A stretch of DNA of 64,000 nt from Clavulina sp. PMI_390 (Eukaryota > Basidiomycota > Agaricomycetes > Cantharellales > Hydnaceae): NCBI GenBank assembly GCA_015039315.1, contig WIDE01000001.1:290559-354558 (forward strand). The letters run 5' to 3'. Below are positions 15,845-26,387 of the stretch, piece by piece. Every line of letters begins with the position of its first letter. Position 1 is the first letter of the stretch. Under the pieces are notes generated by a model. That model saw only the letters and a program-made list of their open reading frames with translations. It was not told the origin of the DNA and made no database searches. Position numbers and translations under genes: made by a program.

Positions 15845-16180
15845 GTTCTCTCTGGCTGACTCCCTATTTTCTCATCTTAACCCCAATACCCCTTCAAACT
15901 TGATGATCCTCCTCAATTCCCCTATAATTTGTGTTATGTTTTACCCCCTTGTTTCGTTTTACGACCCGCGCTCACTAGGCTGTGAGGTGATGTAATTCAA
16001 GTCCCTAGATGATGTACTTTCCCCTACTCTGTGGATATAGAGACGTCCGTACAAATTATGAATTTACACACCCTCATCTTCGCGCGTTGCCATATCTGTG
16101 ATGCTTTTCATGACGCTTTGCACCATCCCACAGTCATTGAGAAGCGATGAAGTTATTATCATATTGAGGCAGAGCTGTTA
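15845..16180. other. Convergent 3' spacer
   Basis: About 340 bp between the ends of the epimerase and the aldolase. It is A/T-richer than the genes and should hold both polyadenylation regions. No gene seen. Confidence 0.5.
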
Positions 16181-17372
16181 TTATGTCTCCTTCCAAAGTT
16201 CAGCTTCTAGCGCTAAAAGAGAAGCTGACTCTCTAGTGAATTTTTCGATAAATGCGTCAGACACGGCAGGAGTTGGGTACCGTGGGATACCACCGCGACC
16301 AGTGAGGACCTGGGTAGCCGCCTAAGAACAGGGAACAAACTCAGTGATCCATGATTCCCAATGATCCAAGAGAAATGGACCGAGAATTGAAGACAAACCT
16401 TGATGCCAGGAATACCACCGCTCAGCATAGACCCCTCCACGAAGGAAAGGTGACCCTGCAATTCAACAGCCTCTGCAAATTTGCCCTCGTCCCACAACCG
16501 CATCAGCTTGAGGACCAATTTTGGAGTACCATTCGCAATGCCCGTGATGGCTCCATGAGCTCCCACAGCCAGCGCGCCAATCAAGTAGTCAGACCCTCCA
16601 CCGAGCACAAGGAACTCCTCGTTCTTGTTCAGCCAGACGTTGCGCGCCATCTTACCGACTAGATTGTCGGTCTGCTTGACGGCAACGATCTTGGGATGTT
16701 TGGCAAGGACAGCAAAGGTGTCCGAGGAAATTTCGAGTCCACCAGATGCGGCCGGGAATGAGTAGATGAGGAGGGGAAGGGGGCTCTCATCTGCCACCTG
16801 TGAGAGCAATCCATATGTCAATCGGGGTCAAGAAGAATCATTCATTGACGGAGAAGAGGCTTACTTTTGTAAAGTAATTGATGATTGCATCAGGGGTCAG
16901 GTTGGATGCAAAGTATGAAGGTGGGAGGACGAGGATGTGATCGGCTCCGGCAGCATGGGCGTCCTTGGCAAGTGCAACTGCCTCGAGAACGCTCTGGGCT
17001 CCAGCTCCGGCAATGACGAGGACGTGGTTGAATCCATTTTTATCGAGGACACCTCGAGTAGCTTTGGTGATCTGCATGCATGAAGGGGGAGGAATGGCAC
17101 AATGAGTTGACCGTTCATTCAAATCTTGGCATGCAATGCTATTCGGGTATGCTAAAGACAACATCGAGAGTGCTTACCTCGTTCCTCTCCTCGTTGGTGA
17201 GCGTTACCGCTTCGGCGGTACTACCCTGGATCAGGACGCCTTGTACCCCAGCTTTCGCAAGCCATAAGATGTGGGTTTCGTGCGCCTCGATGTCAAGCGA
17301 TTGAGTAGCGTCATTCTTGAAGAATGCAGGCACGGGGACGTAGATGCCGCGAACAAGCTTTAAGCTGGCCAT
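16181..17372 (-). CDS. DHDPS-family aldolase (HOGA1/LGA1-like)
   Basis: About 320 aa over four or more exons. VRGIYVPVPAFF and QGSTAEAVTLTNEER open a class I aldolase TIM barrel of the dihydrodipicolinate-synthase family. LLIYSFPAASGG carries the conserved Tyr, and KIVAVKQTDN carries the Schiff-base Lys. Fungi make lysine by the aminoadipate route, so true DHDPS is unlikely; relatives are 4-hydroxy-2-oxoglutarate aldolase and L-threo-3-deoxy-hexulosonate aldolase, the latter in galacturonate catabolism. I cannot choose between them. The last exon (about 16181-16321) follows a TTAG acceptor and reads AATQVLTGRGGIPRYPTPAV, as expected for the family. Start at 17372 gives MASLKLVRG. Confidence 0.85.
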
Positions 17373-17699
17373 CGTAAGGGAGAATCGAGGATGTGAAAGA
17401 CACTAGAAAGCGATAGAATGCTCGAGATTTTGAGGCTTTGGTGGAAAAACAGTAACGTGATCAAGCTACTATTTATTCAGCTTGGGCCCGCGGCGGGCCG
17501 GCACAGATAGCAAGCAATTCGGAGATCAATGCCGAATCACATGAGCCAAGAGAAGGCCCAAACTGATCCCAAATCCCCCCGAAATTGGTCAGGCTGTTTT
17601 ATGAATGCCTCTACATTCAAATGAGGCGTAGCGACTTTTGACTGGTAGGAGTAACAGAAACAGGCTGACTGTTTGGTCACTCCTCGGCGTCAACTCGTT
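17373..17699. other. Divergent promoter region
   Basis: 327 bp between the aldolase and MRH-receptor starts. Contains a GC-rich patch (about 17487-17502) amid otherwise mixed sequence. No gene; should serve both neighbours. Confidence 0.45.
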
Positions 17700-18939
17700 A
17701 TGCTTGTCATAGGATTTCTTGTCTCTTGGATCCTTGCTGGCCCCCTCTTAGCACTTGCAGAGGATTCAAAAGACCCAGCGCCGTGTACGGCTCACTCGGG
17801 GCAAGATTACTATGATCTAAATCCTCTCAGGCAAAAGTGCGCAGTGACTTGCTTGAGCACCGCTTCACATTCTAAGCCCGTCCATGCATCTTCCTTAGGA
17901 CCGACTTTGCTGTTCTCCCTGAACTTGGTGCTCGTAATATCACGCTTAATATTTGCGGGCCTGTTATTGGCGAAACATGGAAGCTGGATGAACCAGATCA
18001 GGTTGCTGGATTCTACCGCGGAGAGCACTCAGACATATCCATTGGGTACATCGCGTCGCCCAACCATTCGACCTGAGCTAACTGAGCTTTATATGGAAAT
18101 AGGAGAGTTAACACCACTGTTTCTGTAGTCCATGGCCACCCTATGCTTGTCTTCAGTGATGGTACGGAATGTCAAGGCTCTACTGGGTTGAAGAGGTCGT
18201 CTATCGTTCGTTTCATCTGTGACCAAACAGTATTTGGGAGAGGTAAGTACCGCGAGGGATACTATCTGTGCGTACGTGTCGATTGACATCTTGCTGCGCT
18301 CTCGCACTGCGTCCGTAGGAACCCCCAAACTCGTTGCTCAGTTGCCCCCCGACGATGATGCTGCGTGCGCATTCTTCATTGAGTGGAGAACTCATGTGAG
18401 TATCCCTCACTATATATAGTATGCTGCGATGGATATGCTCATAATAGTGCGCCTTAGGTTGCTTGCCCAACAAACAAGCCAGGGAGCCACTGGGGCCCTA
18501 TCATCGTGTTTGCAATGATGTAAGTCTCTCAAAATCATTTCCCATACCCCAGCCTGCATCGGCTGAATCCTAATTCTCCTCCAGCGTGCTTGTCACCATC
18601 ACATGCTATTTTGCCGCAGCAGTGTTTTATAATCGCCTGGTCCTTGGTCTTCGAGGGCGGGAACAACTTCCAACATTCTCATTCGCTGGGCTGACATCTC
18701 TCAAAGATTTCCTCATGAGTTGTTTCTCTCGTCGAGATACCCAAAGAGGACAATCGTGGGGTTCTTGGAACGGGGATCGTTCCGGTTTTGGGCGCTTAGC
18801 TCGAGATGAGGAGGAAGAGGCCATTATGAACGGACGCTTCTCCATCGACGAGGAGGATGAAGGCGCGAGGGATGCTACGCCGCTGCAAACTAATGGCCTC
18901 CCAGCAGGGATGGGGTCTGACGGGGCGATCAGGCTGTAG
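17700..18939 (+). CDS. MRH-domain transmembrane protein (mannose-6-phosphate-receptor-like)
   Basis: Six exons (17700-17836, 17899-18045, 18103-18242, 18319-18395, 18458-18519, 18585-18939) give exactly 305 aa. Residues 1-21 form a signal peptide (MLVIGFLVSWILAGPLLALA). The lumenal part has the MRH pattern: paired Cys, NITLNICGPV, GFYRG, MLVFSDGTEC, SSIVRFICD and an Arg/Glu region FFIEWRTHVAC. A single membrane span follows (IIVFAMIVLVTITCYFAAAVFY), then a cytosolic tail with acidic clusters (RDEEEEA, IDEEDEGA) suited to sorting. It resembles yeast Mrl1 and Atg27, receptors between Golgi, endosome and vacuole; I do not see enough to choose. The 57-nt intron at 18046 uses a GTACAT donor. Confidence 0.83.
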
Positions 18940-19249
18940 ATAGCATTGTATTATTAGTAGTTGCTATCGCTGTGTAATTCATAATGCAGGTCCCCGAAGT
19001 GAGCCCGGATACCCAAGAGCGAGGGAATAGACACAATGAAGACAGTATTGAACACACATTTTTCCCCTGACCACGCCAGCAGGTTACATCACAGTCCGAA
19101 TGGCAAGCTGGGTGATGCTAATAACACTGAAGCATACATACGATATTCAAAGAAACAAGAAAAGGGGCTGCAAGATACTGAAACAATGCGTAGAGGGGAG
19201 GGAAAAAAATGGAAGAGCAAGGAAGATGGACATATGATAAAAGAGTCAT
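18940..19249. other. Convergent 3' spacer
   Basis: 310 bp between the MRH-protein and H2A.Z stops, A-rich toward the H2A.Z side. No gene seen. Confidence 0.45.
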
Positions 19250-19827
19250 TTACTTGACTGGCTTGAGCTCGCCGGTCTTTGGCTGCTTTGGGGCTGTCAA
19301 AGTCTTGTGGATGAAAGGCAAGACACCACCGCCTGCGATTGTCGCCTTTACCAACGTGTCTAACTCTTCGTCACCCCTGATCGCAAGTTGCAGGTGGCGC
19401 GGAGTGATACGCTTCACGTGCAAGTCTTTTGACGCATTTCCTGTTAGAACGACGCGACAACACGTTAGGTTTAATATTAAAACTTCATTTAGACGCGTGA
19501 TGCGCGTGTGTGGCAAGAAATACCCACCTGCGAGCTCGAGCACTTCAGCTGTTAGGTATTCCAGAATGGCACTAGTATAGACAGCAGCCTTAGCGCCGAT
19601 TCGGACATTATGTTGGGTCCGTTGTTTGAGGAAACGGTGGATACGTCCGACCGGGAACTAGAAAAGGTAGCGATTGGGGGGCTAAGACACAGGCCTTGGA
19701 ACATGGCCAAAATAAGCATCATAGAAACACCCACCTGGAGACCTGCTTTCTGGCTGCGAGTGGTAGTCACTCGGCTTTGGTCAACACTCTTGGACTTTCC
19801 GCCCACGACGCCTCCTTTTGCCGGCAT
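19250..19827 (-). CDS. HTZ1: Histone variant H2A.Z
   Basis: Three exons on the minus strand (19827-19735, 19657-19528, 19440-19250) give exactly 137 aa. After a Lys/Gly N-tail, AGLQ is spliced to [11 protein letters not shown]; then [38 protein letters not shown] and [16 protein letters not shown] follow. [10 protein letters not shown] and the GGGVLPFIH docking region mark H2A.Z rather than canonical H2A. H2A.Z replaces H2A next to promoters through the SWR1 complex. Intron-bearing, unlike many replication-dependent histones. The C-terminus ([16 protein letters not shown]) is slightly longer than usual. The start is ATG 19827; only 182 bp separate it from the divergent COQ1 start. Confidence 0.96.
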
Positions 19828-20009
19828 AGTGCTCAAAGTATGATGAGTTGAACCTCCGCGTTGATGGTGGTTGTTGGTATGTGTTATGCCCGGTGTCGCT
19901 CACGTGCAGCTGGATTCGCACGCTTGAGAACTCGGCTTGTCACATATCCTCAAAAGTTTTTGTCTTGCGGTCTGCTGCACGCGCTGCTTGCGACATCTAC
20001 TCTCCTCTA

Positions 20010-21691
20010 ATGCACCGCGTGGCACGATGTACAAGTTTTGTCTCTAGCGCCCGGACTGCTGCTCCTCGCGCTGGAAGCTCATTAGCGGCAAATGCATTCC
20101 GGCACCATGCCACCGCCTCAGCTGCAGTCAAACCAGCACACACGCAGGCCCCCAACCCAGCAACATTTGTGGCTGCAAAACCTCCCTCAGTCGATCCATT
20201 TGTCCTACTCGCCCCAGAAATACAATACGTTCGAGACACTTTGCTCAATTTGCTGGGGTCGTCACACCCTTCTCTATCCGAGATTGCATCCTACTATTTC
20301 GGCCTGGGAGGCAAGCAACTTCGTCCCTTACTCGTTCTGCTTTTTGCTGGAGCTACCAACGGCTTCGGGTCGACATATGCGGAACGACTGGTAGCTCGCC
20401 AGAATGCTTCCTCGGGCAGCTTGCGCAACGAACTTGACGTGACGCTCACCAGTCCATACATTCTGAACGATTGGAATCCTCGGATGCCAGACTATACATC
20501 CTCCTTTTCCGAGCCGTTCGCTATTCCTTCCCTCCAAGGACCCTCAACTTTTGCTCCCTCCACTTCCTCATTCTTGGCCTCCTCTGACCCAAGCTCATCC
20601 TCTCCATCCCCATCCACAATCCCCCTTCCATCTACAATTTCCTCTAATATTTTACCTACGCAACTCCGACTTGCTCAAATTAGCGAGATGATTCATGTTG
20701 CCTCCCTTCTCCACGATGATGTGCTTGACGAAGCTGCTACGCGGCGCGGTGCTCCCAGTGGGCCTACGGCGTTCGGGAACAAGCTTTCCGTTCTTGGAGG
20801 AGACTTCCTTCTTGGACGCACCAGTGCCGCACTTTCGAGGCTGGGTGACCACGAGGTTGTCGAACTCATGTCAACCATTATTGCAAATCTCATCGAAGGG
20901 GAGATCATGCAGATGAGAACATCTTCTTCGACGTCATCGATGGGGTCTGTTCATGGGTCAGAGTCCAGTTCTGTTCCATCCAAGGCCGAGACCTCCTCGC
21001 GTCCTGGTCCGTCCGAATTCAGTCACAGTGTCTGGACCACCTACATTCGCAAGTCATATTTCAAGACGGCAAGTTTGATGGCCAAGTCCGCGCGAGCAAG
21101 CGTTGTACTCGGCGGAGCAACCACTCCAGGGAACCCAGTTGACGAGGAACTCAAGGATGTCGCGTATGCATATGGGAGAAATATTGGTATTGCATTCCAG
21201 GTATGTACCGCTAGACCTGAGGGTTTCAGACTTACGACCACAATGTTATTCTGATCACTATGTCTGTACTCTTGTGTCAGCTTGTCGATGACGCGTTGGA
21301 TTTCTCGCCTTCGAGTGAGCTTGGGAAGCCTGGGTTCGGTGCAGACCTCAAGCTAGGGCTTGCGACAGCGCCAACTCTGTTTGCATGGGAAGAATATCCT
21401 GAGATGGGCCCTCTCATTAACCGAAGGTTCAAAGGTGAAGGAGACGTGGACAAGGTACGAGCCCTATTATGCTTAGTCATATGCACCCCTGCAGTTGTTT
21501 GACAATACATTACCCCACTCACTTTATAGGCCCGTAACATGGTCCTAAACTCGAATGCCCTTGCGCGAACGCGCGACCTTGCACGCGACTATAGTAACAA
21601 GGCTCTTGAAGCCCTGGATCGCCTTCCCCCGACCACCTCCAAGCAAGCATTAGAGAACCTCGCTGCCAAGGTTGTGGACCGTGCTCGCTAA
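20010..21691 (+). CDS. COQ1: Trans-polyprenyl diphosphate synthase (ubiquinone side chain)
   Basis: Three exons (20010-21200, 21281-21454, 21530-21691) give 508 aa. The Arg/Ala/Ser-rich N-terminus looks like a mitochondrial targeting peptide. GGKQLRPLLVLLF, the first Asp-rich motif LLHDDVLDEAATRRG and the second, QLVDDALDF (rebuilt across intron 1), are the prenyl-elongation signature. The enzyme builds the polyprenyl tail of coenzyme Q in mitochondria. Two low-complexity inserts are odd: a Ser/Pro-rich loop of about 90 residues (20400-20660) before the first Asp motif and a Ser-rich loop (20920-21030) between motifs. Both are in frame with no splice signals needed. The start is the first in-frame ATG with a transit-like sequence. 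Confidence 0.93.
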
Positions 21692-22689
21692 GAACCCCAT
21701 TCTTCCTTAGCTTGATAATATAGCAGTCAAACTTCTGATTCGTCTCGCTCATGATCCCTCAAACTCCCCCTCTCGCCAATTCCGCTCATCAGCCTAGATA
21801 ATGACGCCACTACATATCATTACTGTCCATGTGCTCGTTTACATTACTTTTTTCTCATAGAGGATCATATATTATATTTCTTCTTGTGTGATCGAGGTTG
21901 ACTCCTTGAAGTGTTATCAAGAACCAGTCAGAATTGAGCAGTTTGTCTCACTAAACCAGTCGAGTGATCACGTAAGGAGCTATGACACCTCGATCGTCTG
22001 AGATCTGTTCTTGTATGCATCATCTTGTAGACGAGTTGACAAGTTGCCGGTGATTAGGAGGGCAAGATTTGCGATCAACCCATGCCCCGCTGACCAGGAA
22101 ATAGACAAGAGACACAACTCAACGGCGTGGCACGTGCCAAGAAAAAAACAGGAGATATTACGATTGCTATGCATACAGGTGTACATCGAATGGGACGATC
22201 ACGATGGACGGGGAACTATAATGTGTCATGAGTGCCCGTTGAAGGGGGCAGGGGGGTGGTACCGCTCCAAGGGGCTAACAAGAAAGCGAGCGGGACCAAA
22301 GCTAGTGAAGAAACGAAGAGGTGAGAGAAAAAGAAAGAAAAAGAAAAAACACAGTGAGTGCATCAAAAAAGAAGCTTGCGAACGAAGTTGCAGCGCATAC
22401 TAAGACAATGAGAGAGAACAGGAAAAAGGGGAATATCTAGGTTTGGTGGCGAGCTCTAGGGAATACGCATTATACAACGAAGTGATAGCTGAAGGAGAGA
22501 GTTGGGAGAGTGAAACTGATAGTTGGTGCATGAGGTGATGTTACTCGTCTGACTGACGAAGCGAGATGGATAGGAAGAGTAGGATAAATTACGGCGAGTT
22601 TGGTTCGTTAGGGAGGAGGCCAAGAAGGAACCCGGTCAAGGGACGGCCTTGGTTGCCAAGAATACCGGCCGATGAAACAACCACAAGGA
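21692..22689. other. Convergent intergenic region with polypurine tract
   Basis: About 1 kb between the ends of COQ1 and LAMTOR2. A nearly pure purine stretch lies at about 22304-22350, rich in GAAA units on the plus strand, with more A/G-rich sequence to about 22440. No frame resembles a protein. Probably 3' flanking DNA. Confidence 0.45.
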
Positions 22690-23549
22690 TCATCGGAGAA
22701 TCGGATGTGTGCGGACGTCATTGGACTGAGCCTCTAATTTCGCTCCAATTTCGCCGAGTGAAGAGCCCAGGAATGAACGAAGGTGGCGTCCCTGGATGGA
22801 TAAGGAAAAAAGTCAGAATAGCAGCTCCCAGTGGCATTCGTCATAGCATGGGAATAATCAGGGTGCACCCATATGACAACCTGGATAAGCTCCACTCACT
22901 TTAGCACGCATGAGCCCCCATGGAACAGAGGAAGGGGCATTCAAGGCGAGAAGGAACTGGATAGATCTTGACGCTCTGCTGTCATTCGAGCTCTCAGTTC
23001 CGTCTGAACCCGAACTTCGCCGATTGGGCTGTCTTCCCCTTGGGAATGTCCCAGGAGGTTGCGAAAATTTTGGAGTGGCTGAATCGAGCATCTCTGACAT
23101 GAGAGATGAGGAGACACTTTCAGGCGACGCGCTTTCGCCAAGGGGATAAATGGGCATCACGAGCACACGACCAAGCTATATTGGCGATCGTACAACGACG
23201 GACACCGAACGTGTTTCCATCGTGTTCAGAAATTAGCAGCCTAATTAGACGACGAGATAGGCGGGAGATAAGGGTAGTTGCGAGGGCGTACCTCTGAATC
23301 GATCCTTACAAAGTCCTCCTCGCGAGGGAAGTCATCCAGAGCCGCGGCACCAGTAAGCCTTGCCTGTGTTTCTGCATCCCGCCACGCTTCCGCGGATAAA
23401 CCGAGCAAAACTTTCATGAGATCTTCCGTGTTTGGGGGATAAGAGGCATAGGCAATGAGCCGACTCTGCGGAGTAAGGAGGAGGCAGAGACGGAGGTCTG
23501 GGCCGATAGGGTGCGCAAGGGTCTTGGTGAGGGAGCTCGGTGACAACAT
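22690..23549 (-). CDS. LAMTOR2: Ragulator subunit LAMTOR2-like (roadblock/LC7)
   Basis: Three minus-strand exons (23549-23292, 23175-22900, 22791-22690), all phase 0, give 211 aa. Residues 1-60 (MLSPSSLTKTLAHPIG, LCLLLTPQSRLIAYASYP) match the start of LAMTOR2/p14 (MLRPKALTxVL, LLAYSGY). EDFVRIDSELGRVLVMPIY and FLLALNAPSSVPWGLMRAKG match its later strands and the final helix start. LAMTOR2 pairs with LAMTOR3 in the Ragulator scaffold that recruits Rag GTPases and TORC1 to the vacuole. Vertebrate LAMTOR2 is 125 aa; the extra length here is mainly a Ser/Pro-rich insert of roughly 60 residues between the last strands. An upstream exon before ATG 23549 is possible, but this start aligns with the family. 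Confidence 0.72.
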
Positions 23550-23924
23550 GGGTGTCAGGATGGGGGGTGTACCCAAACAGGTCCAGCCAGGGAATTCCTG
23601 AAACGAGCCAGGACGGAGGGAGGAAGTGAGAGGATTTCAGTTATGGATAGATCAACAGGTAAGAGCCGGAATATTGGAATGGTAAGGGGGGCACAGCTCA
23701 AAGCACAAAGAAAGGGAGCAGGTCGCACGACCGGCAAGTGACGTCTGGGTCACAGCGGGACCACTTGCTTTGTCACGTCGTCACGTGTTGGATGAGGCCA
23801 TCGAATTCGGATTATATATATACTGAATCCGTGCCTCACGCAAGATGCTGACTTCGCTAACCGCATGCACTCCCGCTTCGGAGCACTTCAAACGAGTATA
23901 AAAAGGACACACCTGAGACCTCGG
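23550..23924. promoter_or_regulatory. Divergent LAMTOR2/glutaredoxin promoter region
   Basis: 375 bp. On the glutaredoxin side are an E-box CACGTG (23782-23787), an alternating TATATATATA (23813-23822) and a strong TATAAAAAGG (23897-23906). The second lies only 28 bp before the first glutaredoxin ATG, too close for a normal leader to that ATG, so the two TATA elements may set two transcript starts. Confidence 0.5.
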
Positions 23925-24495
23925 ATGGCCATCTTCGACTTCCTCTCTCCCACAACCTCCAAAGGCCCTACCCCTGCTCAGAAACGTGAAATGGCGACCA
24001 AGCAAATCGTTGAGGTGCGCTCTATGCTCCTTGTTCGATCGAGAGGCGGGCCTGGCGCTGACCAAGTATAACAGAAAGCTATCGCTGAGAACGACATTGT
24101 CGTCTTCTCCAAGACCTGGTGCGGCTACAGCGCAAGATCCAAGGCTCTTGCTGGCAGCATTGCCGGTGGCAAGTCGCTAAAAGTCCTCGAGTAAGCCCCT
24201 ATAGTCGCATGTCTTTTTCCAACAGCCCAAGCTCATGCAAACTCCTCTCCTACCCTTATCAAGGCTCGACGAAATGGAGGAGGGTCCTGAGATCCAGTCC
24301 TACTTGTTGTCGAAGACTGGCCAGCGGACTGTTCCCTCCGTCTGGATTCGTGAGTTCTGCCCCTCTTTCTTCGTATAGCTTCAGAGTCTGACGTCTCTCA
24401 TCTTTCCAGACGGCCAACACATCGGTGGCAATGATGATTTCCAGTCTGCAAACCGCATCGGCAAGGTCAAGAAGTTGCTGGCAGAGAAGCCCTGA
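23925..24495 (+). CDS. Glutaredoxin with CGYS active site
   Basis: Four exons (23925-24014, 24075-24190, 24264-24349, 24410-24495) give exactly 125 aa. [17 protein letters not shown] is the redox site, [18 protein letters not shown] the cis-Pro and glutathione-binding loop. The family reduces glutathione-mixed disulphides; some members carry iron-sulphur clusters. The overall sequence is of the classical Grx1/Grx2 type, which normally has CPYC, yet here the site is CGYS with a single cysteine, so a monothiol or cluster-binding mode is possible. Met23 (23991) is a second in-frame start that would drop a 22-residue Ser/Thr/Pro-rich leader, as in dual-localised yeast Grx2. Confidence 0.92.
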
Positions 24496-25188
24496 GTGGT
24501 TTTCGGACCTTCTACTCGATTTCATAATATGCCGCATCATCCTCGTCACTTTCGCATTAATATTGCATTCCCTCCCTACCCCAATATTAATGCCGCCAAT
24601 GACTCTATACCATCTTCATTCCTCATAATTCATCACTTCTGTTCAAGTACCCCCCTAGATGTAAGCTAGATGTATAGTATGCTCATAGGCCTCAATCTGC
24701 AATATGTTTCATTACCAAGTCTCCACAACACTGGATCATCATTCATCATGCGGCGAGTTTCTCATCCGAAAGCGTCATTTGCTCGTCATCTTCCGCGAAG
24801 ATTGAGGCAAAGACAAGGAACGCTGTTCGACTTTTCAATGAAGCAAGTGCGGTCAATGCACCAATACCGACGTCGAAGATTGAATGCTCCTCTCTTCGTC
24901 CCCGTCTCCCTCCCCTTGACCCGGTCACGGCGACGCTCTGACCGCGGCCATGCGTTTTCTATTTCAACATAGCATAGTTGTTCATATACAAAGCTTGGTC
25001 AGACGTTCCATTAAGGACACTGCATCATGCCCGCGGCCATCGTCATTATTGACCTGACTAACTGATAATGGAGGCGCAAACATGACTCAACCCTACCGAG
25101 CCTTCGGGAAACTTCGCACCTTCTATTCTGATCGGATAAGAATACGAGATACATGTATAGGAGATGATATCATACATATAGGAGCATA
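24496..25188. other. Convergent spacer between glutaredoxin and thioesterase
   Basis: About 690 bp. A minus-strand frame at 24746-24928 has protein-like composition but begins with GTG and has no recognised relative or clear upstream exon. Otherwise nothing seen. Confidence 0.4.
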
Positions 25189-25962
25189 TCACAATTTCGA
25201 GACTGAAAGCGCATGATTCTTGCTTGCCGGCCCCGTTTGTGGTACCATTTTAACATGAGTGGCTGTTGCAACGAGACCTCGAGGACCCCATAGCTAGATG
25301 ACATGAGATGAAGATAAAAAGAGCGGCGCGCATAAGCATGTGGCGCGCAAGATGACATGACATGGTGGAGCATATGCTACGAACCTCGCCATAAACTGTG
25401 GCAGTTCTCTTGCCGCCAGATTTAGTAATCCCAATGCAGCGAAGTGTGTCCCCCTTCAGTGCAGGGGAGAGGAGATTCACGTCAAGTGAAAGAGAAAGGC
25501 CGGCAGTAGCCCATGAGTTATCGTGCTTGAGCAGTAATGATACGGGAACCGAGGTGACACTGGGAATGCAATAGACGTGACTACAAGCTGAGTGCATTGA
25601 GATGAGCGAGCACATACTAATCGAGGAGTGTTGATATCATGCCTCCATGGGCAATATCCCATCCATTGCACATGTCTGTGACAAAGAATCTGTGCGTCAG
25701 CAAAAGAACTACAAAGCATGCTCCCGAGTGACAAGAATAGATCGTGCAACTCACATTCTTCCACTACGGTCTCAGTCACTAGCACAATGTCACTCTTCTT
25801 GCCCTGCACTTGGGGCTTCCGGTCAACTGATACAGGCTTCAGCTCGTCCATAAGGCGGAAAGCCCAACGATCGCGATGAGCTTCGCTGATCACTTTCATA
25901 ACGCGCACAATATGCTGCTTATCAGCATCAGAAACATTTCCTGCAATGTCGGCGGTGGACAT
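25189..25962 (-). CDS. Hotdog thioesterase, PaaI/ACOT13-like (copy 1)
   Basis: Four exons from ATG 25962. VTETVVEEYMCN crosses intron 1; NGWDIAHGGMISTLLD is the HGG(x)nD hotdog motif with the probable catalytic Asp; WATAGLSLSLDVNLLSPALKGD and GKRTATVYGE are the later strands; the last exon reads LWGPRGLVATATHVKM before the stop at 25189. The family hydrolyses acyl-CoA thioesters. About 180 aa. The splice points match those of the next gene (26388-27155), showing tandem duplication. The acyl-CoA dehydrogenase beyond it may share fatty-acid metabolism, but this is only context. Confidence 0.82.
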
Positions 25963-26387
25963 GAGATAGCAAAATGAACGGGACGCGCGTGCTGGTGAAG
26001 CAGACTCAAGAGATCCACTGAAGGCGCTTAGTGTTATTACAAGGCTCCCACGGATCAGTTTCTACCTCAGCTAACAGAGAGACAGTTGAGCAGCGTTAAA
26101 ATAAGCTGTCGGATTGGTGGGGAGTGGAGGTGTCGCTGGACACTTGGCATCAGGACGAATCGTAACGATGAGCATATATGCGTGACAATCGGGCAATGGA
26201 TGCCGTGAGCCGGGGTGTTCAACATAGAGGTAGACTAATTGGGCGTATGGTACATGTACGAGTAACTCCACGGCGGCCCCATCCAGCGGGAAAGAGCGAT
26301 TTCTTGGCTAACACATCAGACCGCTCTCAACAAAAAGCGCCCAAAGTAGTTCAGCTACGTGGCCCCGAGACAATAAGGTGCAGGAAT
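25963..26387. other. Spacer between tandem thioesterases
   Basis: 425 bp upstream of thioesterase copy 1 and downstream of copy 2. No gene recognised; presumed promoter of copy 1. Confidence 0.4.

Noticed and set aside
15105..15995. 296-aa plus-strand frame
   Set aside because: Overlaps three epimerase exons in the wrong frame and runs through introns; low-complexity composition keeps it open.
22011..22403. 130-aa Lys/Arg-rich frame
   Set aside because: Open because of the polypurine tract; no family resemblance.
24746..24928. Minus-strand 60-aa frame ending EDDEQMTLSDEKLAA
   Set aside because: Protein-like tail but starts with GTG and no upstream exon could be supported.
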